Below are positions 13,806-20,744 of a DNA stretch of 24,271 nt, piece after piece (position 1 is the first letter of the stretch; every line of letters starts with the position of its first letter). This DNA is from Candidatus Rokuibacteriota bacterium (GTDB lineage Bacteria; Methylomirabilota; Methylomirabilia; Rokubacteriales; JACPHL01): the NCBI GenBank assembly GCA_016188625.1, contig JACPHL010000018.1, forward strand, positions 1 to 24,271, read 5' to 3'. The translations under genes and the position numbers were made by a program. Below the pieces are notes generated by a model, which saw only the letters and a list, made by a program, of their open reading frames with translations, did not search any database and was not told the origin of the DNA.

Positions 13806-13846
13806 CGCAGGGGCATCGGATGAAGCTGAGGGCGGTCAGGAGCGGG

Positions 13847-14557
13847 ATGGAGCACGCCGCCCGGGCGCCGGCCCGCGGGCCCCGCCGTCGTCGCCGTCGC
13901 CGCCTCGTCGGGCTCTACCAGGCCCTCCGGGACGCCTTCGGCCCCCAGCACTGGTGGCCGGCCCGCAGCGCCTTCGAGGTCGTCGTCGGGGCGATCCTCA
14001 CCCAGAACACGGCCTGGGCCAACGTCGAGCGTGCCATCGCCAACCTGAGGGCGGCCGGCGCGCTCTCCCCGCAGGCCCTGCGGGACCTGTCGCTCCCCGA
14101 GCTGGCGCGCCTGGTGCGCCCCTCGGGCTACTTCAACATCAAGGCGCGGCGGCTCCGGGCCTTCATCGAGCACCTCTGGCGGCGCCACGACGGCGACCTC
14201 CGCCGGATGCTCCGCCAGCCGGCCGACCGCCTCCGGGCGGAGCTGCTGGCCATCCCGGGGATCGGTCCCGAGACCGCGGACTCGATCCTCCTGTACGCCG
14301 CCGGCCGGCCGGTCTTCGTCGTGGACGCCTACACGCGCAGGATCCTGGCCCGCCACCGACTGGTCTCCCCGCGGATCGACTACGAGGCCCTCCGGGCCCT
14401 CTACGAGGCCCACCTCCCCCACGACCCCGCCCTCTTCAACGAGTACCACGCCCTCCTCGTCCGGGTCGGGAAGGAGTTCTGCCGCGCCCGGCCCCGCTGC
14501 GAGGCCTGCCCGCTCCGCTTCGACCTCCGGGGGCGGCCGCCGCGTCGGCCTCCCTGA
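13847..14557 (+). CDS. Endonuclease III family DNA glycosylase lacking the catalytic lysine
   Basis: The protein is a helix-hairpin-helix base-excision glycosylase: FEVVVGAILTQNTAWANVER (residues 43-62), the hairpin IPGIGPETADSILLYA (136-151), the catalytic Asp in FVVDAYTRR (D160), and a C-terminal cysteine cluster CRARPRCEAC. In endonuclease III the hairpin has Lys (GVGRKTA), which gives lyase activity; here Glu142 takes its place, as in MagIII-like monofunctional alkylbase glycosylases. The cluster shows only three Cys (C-x5-C-x2-C), one fewer than the usual four for [4Fe-4S]. I prefer ATG 13847 (236 residues) because AGGAG (13838-13842) precedes it; ATG 13820 would add nine residues. Its stop abuts the murG stop on the other strand (TGA/TCA, 14555-14560). 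Confidence 0.82.
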   Translation: MEHAARAPARGPRRRRRRRLVGLYQALRDAFGPQHWWPARSAFEVVVGAILTQNTAWANVERAIANLRAAGALSPQALRDLSLPELARLVRPSGYFNIKARRLRAFIEHLWRRHDGDLRRMLRQPADRLRAELLAIPGIGPETADSILLYAAGRPVFVVDAYTRRILARHRLVSPRIDYEALRALYEAHLPHDPALFNEYHALLVRVGKEFCRARPRCEACPLRFDLRGRPPRRPP

Positions 14558-15679
14558 TCATCGAGCCCGCGTGAGCTCCAGGATCAGCTCGACGAGCCGC
14601 TCCGCGGCGTCCGGGCGCGCCAGGGTCCGGGCCTGCTCCCCCATCGCCTTGAGCCGGGCCGGGTCGGCGAGGAGCCCGAGGACCGTCTCGGCGAGCTGCT
14701 GGGCCGAGAGCTCGGCATCCGGCAGGAGGACGGCGGCGCCGGCCTCGACCAGGAGCCGCGCGTTGGCGGTCTGCTCGTCGTCGCGCGCCCCGGGGAGCGG
14801 GATCAGAACAGTGGGGAGGCCGAGGTGGCAGAGCTCGTTCACCGTGCCGGCCCCCGCGCGCCCGACCACGAGGCTCGCCGCCGCGTAGATGTCGGCGAGC
14901 GCCTCCCCCACGAAGGGAAGGAGCCGGTAGCGCCCCTGGAGCGCCGCCGGGAGCGCCCCGGCCTGGACGCGGAGCCAGCCGCGGTCGTCGTAGACGTTCT
15001 CCCCGCACTGGTGGACGAGCTGGCAGGCGCCGAGGAGCCGCGGCAGGGCGGCCCCGACCGCCCGGTTGATCCGGTGGGCGCCCTGGGCCCCGCCGGTGAC
15101 GTAGACGACCGGGAGCGCCGGGTCGAGGCCGAGGCGCGCGGCGGCCCCGCCCCGCTCGGCCCGGGCGAGCTCGGGGCGCAGCGGGTTCCCCGTGACCACC
15201 ACCTTCTCCCGGGGGAAGTGGGGGGCCGAGGCCGGGAAGGTCACGGCGACCCGCCGGGCGAGCCGGGCGGCGAACCGGTTGGCGAGCCCCGAGACCGCGG
15301 TCTGCTCGTGGACGAGGAGCGGACGGCGGAGGAGCCACGCCGCCACCGCCGTCGGGACCGCCACGAACCCGCCGGTGGAGACCACGACGTCGGGCGAAAA
15401 GTGCCGGAGGGCCCCGAGGGCCTGGATCAGGCCGGCCGGGACGCGGACGAGGAGATCGACCAGGTTCTGGGCGCTCCACGCCCGGCGGAGCTTGCCGGTG
15501 GCGATGGTGCGGTAGGGGATCCCCGCGGCCGGCGCGCGCTCGGCCTCGAGGCCGTGGCGGCTCCCGACCCAGAGGAGCGCGAGGTCCTCGCCGAGGCGCC
15601 GGCGGAGGGCGGCGGCGATGGCGAGGCCGGCGGAGGTGTGCCCGCCGGTCCCGCCCCCGGCGATGACGACCCTCAGCAT
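14558..15679 (-). CDS. murG: UDP-GlcNAc:lipid I N-acetylglucosaminyltransferase MurG
   Basis: MurG adds GlcNAc to lipid I, making lipid II at the inner face of the membrane. The 373-residue protein is a GT-B glycosyltransferase: VVIAGGGTGGHTSAGLAIA (residues 4-22) is the first glycine loop, VVSTGGFVAVPTAVAAW the second, and HEQTAVSGLANRFAARLA, TGNPLRPE and VTGGAQGAHRIN follow. The UDP-GlcNAc site is GAGTVNELCHLGLPTVLIPL with the ribose-binding Glu. GGHTSAG and HEQTAVSG differ from the E. coli forms (GGHIFPA, HEQNGIAG), so this is a divergent subfamily. A related sugar-transferase role cannot be excluded, but ddl directly upstream (13 nt) supports a cell-wall function. ATG at 15679 is the natural start; no strong ribosome site is seen. 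Confidence 0.86.
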   Translation of the reverse strand: MLRVVIAGGGTGGHTSAGLAIAAALRRRLGEDLALLWVGSRHGLEAERAPAAGIPYRTIATGKLRRAWSAQNLVDLLVRVPAGLIQALGALRHFSPDVVVSTGGFVAVPTAVAAWLLRRPLLVHEQTAVSGLANRFAARLARRVAVTFPASAPHFPREKVVVTGNPLRPELARAERGGAAARLGLDPALPVVYVTGGAQGAHRINRAVGAALPRLLGACQLVHQCGENVYDDRGWLRVQAGALPAALQGRYRLLPFVGEALADIYAAASLVVGRAGAGTVNELCHLGLPTVLIPLPGARDDEQTANARLLVEAGAAVLLPDAELSAQQLAETVLGLLADPARLKAMGEQARTLARPDAAERLVELILELTRAR

Positions 15680-15692
15680 CGATCGGCTGCGC

Positions 15693-16781
15693 TCATCGAC
15701 CGTGCTCGCGCCGGGACCTCTCGGCGTGGCGCTCCAGGCCGAGCTCGATCAGCCGGTCGATCAGCCCGGGGTAGGGGAGCCCCGAGGCCTCCCAGAGGCG
15801 CGGGTAGGCCGAGGTCTCGGTGAAGCCGGGGATGGTGTTGATCTCGTTCACCCAGATCTGCTCCCCCTCGAGGAAGAAGTCCACCCGCGCCATCCCGGCG
15901 CCGTCGATCGCCCGGAAGGCGCGCACGGCCAGGCGGCGGAACGCCTCGGCGAGCTGCTCCGGGAGCGGGGCCGGGATGACGAGCCGGGTGAGCCCCGGAG
16001 TGTACTTGGCCTCGTAGTCGTACCACTCCTTCCCCGGGATCACCTCGCCGGGGACCGAGGCCTCGGGGTGGTCGTTGCCCAGCACGCTCACCTCGATCTC
16101 CCGACCGGCCGCGGCCCGCTCGACCAGGAGCTTCCGGTCGTAGCGCGCGGCCTCGGCGACCGCCGCCGCCAGGTCCTCCGGCGCCTTCACCTTGCTGATC
16201 CCGAGGCTCGAGCCGAGGTTCGAGGGCTTGACGAAGCAGGGGTAGCCGATCTCGGCGGCGACGCGGGCCGCCGCGCCCTCCGGGTCCGCCTCCCACTCGT
16301 GCCGGAGGAGGATCAGGTGCTCGATCACGGGGAGGCCGTGGGCCCGGAAGAGGGTCTTCATGACCGCCTTGTCCATCCCCACGGCCGAGGCCATGACGCC
16401 GGCGCCGACGTAGGGGAGGTCCGCCAGCTCCAGCAGCCCCTGGACGGTCCCGTCCTCGCCGTAGGGACCGTGGAGGAGCGGGAAGACCACGTCGAGCTGC
16501 TCGGCCAGCCCGGCCGGGAGCCCGCCGGGCTCGGCCTTCACCAGGGCCGAGCCGGCCTCGGCGACCGCCGGCGGGAGCGCCAGCTGGACCCCCGAGGCCC
16601 CGGCGAGGGCCCGGAGCGGGTCGCCGCCCACCACCCAGCGCCCGTCCTTGCCGATCCCGATCGGGACGACCTCGTAGCGGCGCCGGTCGATGGCGGCGAG
16701 GACCGAGGCGGCCGAGGCGAGCGAGATCTCGTGCTCGCCGGAGCGCCCCCCGAAGATCAGCCCGACGCGGAGCCGCCTCAC
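15693..16781 (-). CDS. ddl: D-alanine--D-alanine ligase
   Basis: Ddl joins two D-Ala with ATP to make the terminal dipeptide of the peptidoglycan stem peptide. The 362-residue protein shows the N-terminal VGLIFGGRSGEHEISLASA, LLHGPYGEDGTVQGLLELAD, GMDKAVMKTLF, the ATP-grasp strand CFVKPSNLGSSLGISKV, and the metal-site WVNEINTIPGFTETSAYP, followed by the substrate loop helix LWEASGLPYPGLIDRLIELG. Spacing and motifs fit Ddl and not the VanA-type lactate ligases, though specificity needs testing. I chose GTG at 16781, which overlaps the rarA stop by 4 bp (GTGA) and begins 5 residues before the conserved strand; ATG at 16817 would extend it by 12 residues into rarA. It is the middle gene of rarA-ddl-murG. 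Confidence 0.92.
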   Translation of the reverse strand: MRRLRVGLIFGGRSGEHEISLASAASVLAAIDRRRYEVVPIGIGKDGRWVVGGDPLRALAGASGVQLALPPAVAEAGSALVKAEPGGLPAGLAEQLDVVFPLLHGPYGEDGTVQGLLELADLPYVGAGVMASAVGMDKAVMKTLFRAHGLPVIEHLILLRHEWEADPEGAAARVAAEIGYPCFVKPSNLGSSLGISKVKAPEDLAAAVAEAARYDRKLLVERAAAGREIEVSVLGNDHPEASVPGEVIPGKEWYDYEAKYTPGLTRLVIPAPLPEQLAEAFRRLAVRAFRAIDGAGMARVDFFLEGEQIWVNEINTIPGFTETSAYPRLWEASGLPYPGLIDRLIELGLERHAERSRREHGR

Positions 16782-18121
16782 GGGCCGCCCCGGCGCGAGG
16801 CCCGCCACCGGCGCCACTGCTCGAGGCGCCGGGCGATCTCCGCCTCATAGCCGCGGTCGGTCGGGCGGTAGTAGGTCCGGCCGCGGAGCGCCTCGGGGAG
16901 GTGCGCCTGCTCCACCAGGGCCTCCGGGGCGTCGTGGGCGTACTGGTAGCCCTTGCCGTAGCCGAGGTCGGCCATGAGCGGCGTCGGGGCGTTCCGCAGG
17001 TGGAGGGGGACGGGCTCCGCCGGCCGGGCGTGGACGTCCTCGCGGGCGGCGTCGAAGGCGGTGTAGACGGCGTTGGACTTCGGGGCGCAGGCCAGGTAGA
17101 CGGCCGCCTGGGCCAGGGCGAGCTCTCCTTCCGGGGAGCCGAGGAAGTGGAAGGCGTCGCGGGCCGCGAGGGTGACGCCGAGGGCCTGGGGGTCGGCGTT
17201 CCCGACGTCCTCGGAGGCGAAGCGGACCAGCCGCCGGGCGATGTAGAGCGGGTCCTCGCCGGCCTCGAGCATCCGGGCGAGCCAGTAGAGCGCCCCGTCC
17301 GGGTCCGAGTCGCGGAGCGACTTGTGGAGGGCGCTGATCAGGTTGTAGTGCTCCTCGCCGGATTTGTCGTAGAGGAGGGCCTTCCGCTGGACCGCCTCCC
17401 GGACCAGCTCGGGCGCGACCCGGCGGCGCCCCTTCGCGTCCGGGGCGGCCAGCATCACGGCCAGCTCCAGGATGTTCAGCGCGCTCCGGCCGTCCCCCTC
17501 GGCGAGGCGGGCGATCAGGCCGAGGACCTCGGGCTCGAGCTCGATGGGGAGGTCGCCGAGCCCCCGCTCCCGGTCGCCGAGGGCGCGCTGGAGGATCCGG
17601 ACGAGGTCGGCCTCGCCGAGCCGCTCCAGCACGTAGACCCGGCAGCGGGAGAGGAGCGCCGAGATCACCTCGAAGGAGGGGTTCTCGGTGGTGGCGCCGA
17701 CCAGGACGATGGTGCCGCGCTCGACGTGGGGGAGGAAGGCGTCCTGCTGCGCCTTGTTGAAGCGGTGGATCTCGTCCACGAACAGGATGGTCCGGCGCCG
17801 GTGGAGGGCGAGCTGCTCCTCGGCCTCCTTGATCACCTGGCGGATCTCCTTCACCCCGGAGAGGACCGCCGAGAAGGCGACGAAGTGGGCCTTCGTGGCC
17901 CGGGCGAGGAGGTGGGCGAGGGTGGTCTTCCCGGAGCCGGGCGGCCCCCAGAGGAGCATGGAGTGGAGGTCGCCGGACTCGATCGCGGCGCGGAGGACGC
18001 GACCGGGGCCGAGGAGGTGCGCCTGGCCGACGAACTCGTCCAGGCTCCCGGGGCGCATCCGCTCCGCCAAGGGCGCCGCGCCCCGCCGGACCTCCTCCGC
18101 GGCCGCCTCGAAGAGCTCCAT
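16778..18121 (-). CDS. rarA: Replication-associated recombination protein A, AAA+ ATPase (RarA/MgsA)
   Basis: RarA (MgsA, Mgs1/WRNIP1 homologue) is an AAA+ ATPase acting at stalled replication forks and interacting with SSB. The 447-residue protein has LAERMRPGSLDEFVGQAHLL at the N-terminus, Walker A GPPGSGKT (59-66), Walker B ILFVDEIHRF (112-121) with the typical NKAQQDAFLP, sensor 1 GATTENPSFE, and the arginine finger region ALLSRCRVY. The C-terminal tetramer domain contains YNLISALHKSLRDSDPDGAL and the PLMADLGYGKGYQYAHD signature. Start choice: ATG 18121 gives the usual short N-terminus; GTG 18127 and TTG 18124 are also in frame. A TATAAT box at 18128-18133 would put transcription start on the ATG itself. 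Its stop overlaps ddl by 4 bp. Confidence 0.92.
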   Translation of the reverse strand: MELFEAAAEEVRRGAAPLAERMRPGSLDEFVGQAHLLGPGRVLRAAIESGDLHSMLLWGPPGSGKTTLAHLLARATKAHFVAFSAVLSGVKEIRQVIKEAEEQLALHRRRTILFVDEIHRFNKAQQDAFLPHVERGTIVLVGATTENPSFEVISALLSRCRVYVLERLGEADLVRILQRALGDRERGLGDLPIELEPEVLGLIARLAEGDGRSALNILELAVMLAAPDAKGRRRVAPELVREAVQRKALLYDKSGEEHYNLISALHKSLRDSDPDGALYWLARMLEAGEDPLYIARRLVRFASEDVGNADPQALGVTLAARDAFHFLGSPEGELALAQAAVYLACAPKSNAVYTAFDAAREDVHARPAEPVPLHLRNAPTPLMADLGYGKGYQYAHDAPEALVEQAHLPEALRGRTYYRPTDRGYEAEIARRLEQWRRWRASRRGGP

Positions 18122-18127
18122 CAACAC

Positions 18128-18133
18128 ATTATA
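18128..18133 (-). promoter_or_regulatory. TATAAT box directly before rarA, possible leaderless promoter
   Basis: A perfect TATAAT on the minus strand ends 7 nt before position 18121, the A of the preferred rarA ATG, so transcription could begin at the start codon. No -35 is visible because a G/C hairpin lies there, which weakens the call. Confidence 0.35.
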
Positions 18134-18137
18134 ACTC

Positions 18138-18217
18138 GGAGGGGGGCTCCGCCCCCCTTCCGACGGCCCTGGGCAAAGCCCACCTTTCGCCAGTCCGGCT
18201 GCGCCGCTGGCGAAAGG
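18138..18217. terminator. Two hairpins in the NMO-rarA gap
   Basis: The first is GGGGGGC (18141-18147), a TCC loop, and GCCCCCC (18151-18157), extendable by a few pairs. The second is CCTTTCGCCAG (18183-18193) and its exact 11-bp complement CTGGCGAAAGG (18207-18217), with a nested CGGC/GCCG pair inside. They lie after the stop of the nitronate monooxygenase gene on the minus strand and before rarA, so they may terminate the upstream operon or be a REP-like repeat. No clear T-run follows. Confidence 0.5.
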
Positions 18218-18258
18218 CTTCGGGGCCTGCCTCCCCCCAACAGCCTACCTCGACGTCC

Positions 18259-19254
18259 CTACCCTTCGAGGAGGTGGGCGAGGCGGGCGCGGATGATCCG
18301 CTCGGCCTCCTCCACCAGCTCCCGGACGATCTCGCCGGCGGGGCGGATCTCCCGGATCGCCCCGACCCCCTGGCCGGCGTAGAGGGCCATCGCCTCGACC
18401 TCCCCCTCGGTATGGGTCGTGGGGCAGGCAGGCGAAAAGGCCGGGATCTCCAGGACGCGGTCGCCGATCCGCATCCGGGCGACCGGGCCCTCGCCCGGAC
18501 GGGCGCGGCCCTCTGCCACCGGCGTCCTGAGGACCCGGTGCGGCGCGTCGGGCCAGCCCACGGAGAAGCGCTCGGTCCTGAGGGTGTCGCCGTCCCGCGC
18601 CACGAGGAGCCGCTGCTTGTAGGTCGGATGGGCCTCCGACTCCTCGGAGGCGACGAAGCGCGTCCCCACCCACACGCCTTCGGCCCCGAGCGCGAGCGCC
18701 GCGACCACCCCCCGGCCGTCCACGATCCCGCCCGCCGCCACGACCGGCGTGGGGGCGACCGCGTCCACGACCCGGGGGACCAGGGCGAGGCCGCCGGCAT
18801 CGCCCATCAGATGGCCGCCCGCCTCCGCGCCCTGGGCGACGATCACGTCCACCCCCGCCTCCACGGCCCGGACCGCCTCGGCCACGCTCCCGACCTGCTG
18901 GAGGACCATGATCCCCTCCGCGCGCGCCCGCTCGATGTAGGGGGCCGGGTCGGCGAAGGCGAGCGACAGGACCGGGACGCGCTCGGCGACGCAGACCGCG
19001 ACCTGGGCCTCGAACTCCTCCGGGGTGACGACCGCCGGGACCAGGTTGACCCCGAAGGGGCGGTCGGTCAGCTCCCGCACCCGGCGAATCTGGGCCCGGA
19101 TGAAGTCGGGCGGCATCCGGATCATCCCCAGCACCCCGAGCCCCCCGGCCCCGGAGACGGCGGCCGCCAGCCCGGCGCGGGCGACCCCGCCCATCCCGGC
19201 CTGGAGGATCGGGTACTGGATCCCGAGGAAGTGGGTGAGGCGCGTGGCGATCAT
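18259..19254 (-). CDS. Nitronate monooxygenase family flavoprotein (2-nitropropane dioxygenase-like)
   Basis: These FMN enzymes oxidise alkyl nitronates; relatives include the enoyl-ACP reductase FabK. The 331-residue TIM barrel shows FLGIQYPILQAGMGGVARAG (residues 9-28), GLGVLGMIRMPPD, FGVNL, VIVAQGAEAGGH (137-148) with the His that acts as catalytic base in nitronate monooxygenases, and the phosphate-binding AAGGIVDGRGVVAALALGAEGVWVGTRF (173-200). FabK normally differs in the QGxEAGGH region and metal site, but I cannot exclude another oxidoreductase role. ATG at 19254 has GGAGGAGA just upstream, a strong site. It lies 30 nt downstream of an MFS transporter gene, so the pair probably imports (or exports) and transforms one compound. 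Followed by two hairpins. Confidence 0.85.
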   Translation of the reverse strand: MIATRLTHFLGIQYPILQAGMGGVARAGLAAAVSGAGGLGVLGMIRMPPDFIRAQIRRVRELTDRPFGVNLVPAVVTPEEFEAQVAVCVAERVPVLSLAFADPAPYIERARAEGIMVLQQVGSVAEAVRAVEAGVDVIVAQGAEAGGHLMGDAGGLALVPRVVDAVAPTPVVAAGGIVDGRGVVAALALGAEGVWVGTRFVASEESEAHPTYKQRLLVARDGDTLRTERFSVGWPDAPHRVLRTPVAEGRARPGEGPVARMRIGDRVLEIPAFSPACPTTHTEGEVEAMALYAGQGVGAIREIRPAGEIVRELVEEAERIIRARLAHLLEG

Positions 19255-19284
19255 GGGTCTCCTCCGGGGGTCTCGAGATCCGCC

Positions 19285-20523
19285 TCAGGCGGTCAGAGGC
19301 GCGGTGAGGGGCGGGACCGGCTCCTCGCGGATCGCCCAGCTCATGGCCGCGGCCGCGACGCAGAGGACGGCCGCAGCCAGGAAGAAGAGGGCGTAGCCGC
19401 CCGCGAGGTCGTGGACCAGCCCGCCCGCGTAGGAGCCCATGGCCGAGCCGATCTGGTGGCTGAGGGAGACGAGGCCGATCACGGTCCCGCCGGAGCGGCG
19501 GCCGAACAGGGTGGTGGAGAGGGCCGTGGTCGGCGGCACGGTGGCGAAGTCCACCAGGCCGAAGGCCACCGCGAAGGCAAAGAGGAGGATCGGCTCCCGG
19601 ACGAAGGGGAGGGCGATCAGGGTGACGGCCCGGCCGGCGTAGACCCAGCCCAGCACCCACTTGTGCCCCCAGCGGTCCGAGACCGCGCCGGCGGAGAGCG
19701 TCCCCAGGACGTTGAAGACCCCCAGGACGCCGAAGGCCGTCGCCGCGGTGACGGTGTCGATGTGGACGTCCTCGGCGTAGGGGATGAGGTGTGGGTCGAT
19801 GAGCCCGGCGGTCGTGACCCCGCAGACCCAGAAGCTCCCCATCAGCCACCAGAAGTTCCGCTGCCGGGCGAGGCTCGAGAGCGGCTGGGGCCGCCCGGCC
19901 GCGCGATCCCGCGCCACCCGGGCCTCGGCGCTCCCCGGCGGGTCGTCCCGGAGGAAGAGGAAGACGATCGGGACGGCGATCGCGAGCACCGCAGCGCCGC
20001 TCCAGCCGAAGGCCGCCCGCCACCCCGTCACCTGCATCAGGGCCGCGACCCCGGGGACCAGGGCGAGCTGGCCCGCGGCGGCCCCGGCCATGACGATCCC
20101 GACGGCGAGGGCCCTGCGGTGCTTGATCCAGCGGGCCACGGCGACCGCGCCGGTCACGTTGGAGACCCCGGCGACCGCGCCGGTCAGGGCGAGACCGAAG
20201 ACGAGATAGGCCTGCCAGAGGCTCTGGATGTAGCCGACCGCGATCGCGGCGGCGCCGAGGAGCGCCAGGCTCCCGGTGAAGACCGCCCGCGGCCCGTAGC
20301 GGTCGGCCCAGCGTCCGGCCAGCGGCTGGGCCAGGCCGTAGGCGAGGAGCCCGAGCGAGGCCGTGAGGCTCACCGCGGCGCGGTCCCAGCCGAACTCCCC
20401 CTCCCAGGGGTGGACCAGGAGGCCGATGGTGGAGCGGAGCCCCATCCCCACGGCCAGGGCGAAGAAGGCCAGGCCGACGACGACCCAGGCGTACGGCGGC
20501 TCCCCTTCCCGTGCGTTACCCAC
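19285..20523 (-). CDS. MFS transporter (12 membrane segments), monocarboxylate/OFA-like
   Basis: The 412-residue protein has about twelve hydrophobic segments in two halves joined by a charged loop near residues 170-200 (FLRDDPPGSAEARVARDRAA). The major-facilitator loop 2-3 signature is GRWADRYGPRAV (residues 70-81), and its partner in the second half is GAVSDRWGHKWVLG. The overall pattern (PYAWVVVGLAFFALAVGMGLR at the start, GWDRAAVSLTASLGLLAYG) resembles monocarboxylate/oxalate-formate type MFS carriers, so an organic acid substrate is plausible but unproven. The start is GTG at 20523, with AGAGGA 7 nt upstream. It is the first gene of a two-gene leftward unit with the nitronate monooxygenase and is divergent from the TPR genes. 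Confidence 0.85.
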   Translation of the reverse strand: MGNAREGEPPYAWVVVGLAFFALAVGMGLRSTIGLLVHPWEGEFGWDRAAVSLTASLGLLAYGLAQPLAGRWADRYGPRAVFTGSLALLGAAAIAVGYIQSLWQAYLVFGLALTGAVAGVSNVTGAVAVARWIKHRRALAVGIVMAGAAAGQLALVPGVAALMQVTGWRAAFGWSGAAVLAIAVPIVFLFLRDDPPGSAEARVARDRAAGRPQPLSSLARQRNFWWLMGSFWVCGVTTAGLIDPHLIPYAEDVHIDTVTAATAFGVLGVFNVLGTLSAGAVSDRWGHKWVLGWVYAGRAVTLIALPFVREPILLFAFAVAFGLVDFATVPPTTALSTTLFGRRSGGTVIGLVSLSHQIGSAMGSYAGGLVHDLAGGYALFFLAAAVLCVAAAAMSWAIREEPVPPLTAPLTA

Positions 20524-20618
20524 GCGAGTTCCTCTCAGGTCGAAGAGGTGTTCACGTCCACGTCAGGTTGCGGCTCAGCGAAGCCGGGCGGCAACGGGGT
20601 CACCTCGGCGTGAGGCCC

Positions 20619-20627
20619 ATTGTAGCA
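20619..20627 (-). promoter_or_regulatory. Candidate extended -10 promoter of the MFS-NMO operon
   Basis: On the minus strand TGCTACAAT forms an extended -10 (TGn plus TACAAT). Transcription would begin near 20612, about 90 nt before the MFS GTG codon. No good -35 is present. The rest of the gap 20524-20744 holds small hairpins at 20639-20652 and 20667-20683, upstream of both promoters. Confidence 0.4.
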
Positions 20628-20703
20628 TTTGAGCGCCCGACGGTCCGCCGTCACGGCGTCCGCTGGCGCTCCTGACGGGAGCGATCGGCTCCCCCGGCGC
20701 GCC

Positions 20704-20732
20704 TTGACCTGGCGCGAGCCGCATGGTATTGC
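20704..20732 (+). promoter_or_regulatory. Candidate promoter of the TPR operon, near-leaderless
   Basis: TTGACC (20704-20709), a 17-nt spacer, and TATTGC (20727-20732) preceded by TGG, an extended -10. Transcription would begin near 20739, only about 6 nt before the ATG at 20745, and no Shine-Dalgarno is present there. The -10 is weak, so this is a moderate guess. Confidence 0.4.
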
Positions 20733-20744
20733 TGGAATGATTCG

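Noticed and set aside
18274-20613. 779-codon open frame on the plus strand across the monooxygenase and MFS genes
   Set aside because: It is antisense to two recognisable genes and has Asp/Gly/Arg/Pro-rich shadow composition with no domain.
20667-20692. Mutually exclusive hairpins (CGCTCC/GGAGCG versus GGAGC/GCTCC), attenuator-like
   Set aside because: They lie upstream of both predicted promoters and so are probably not transcribed.
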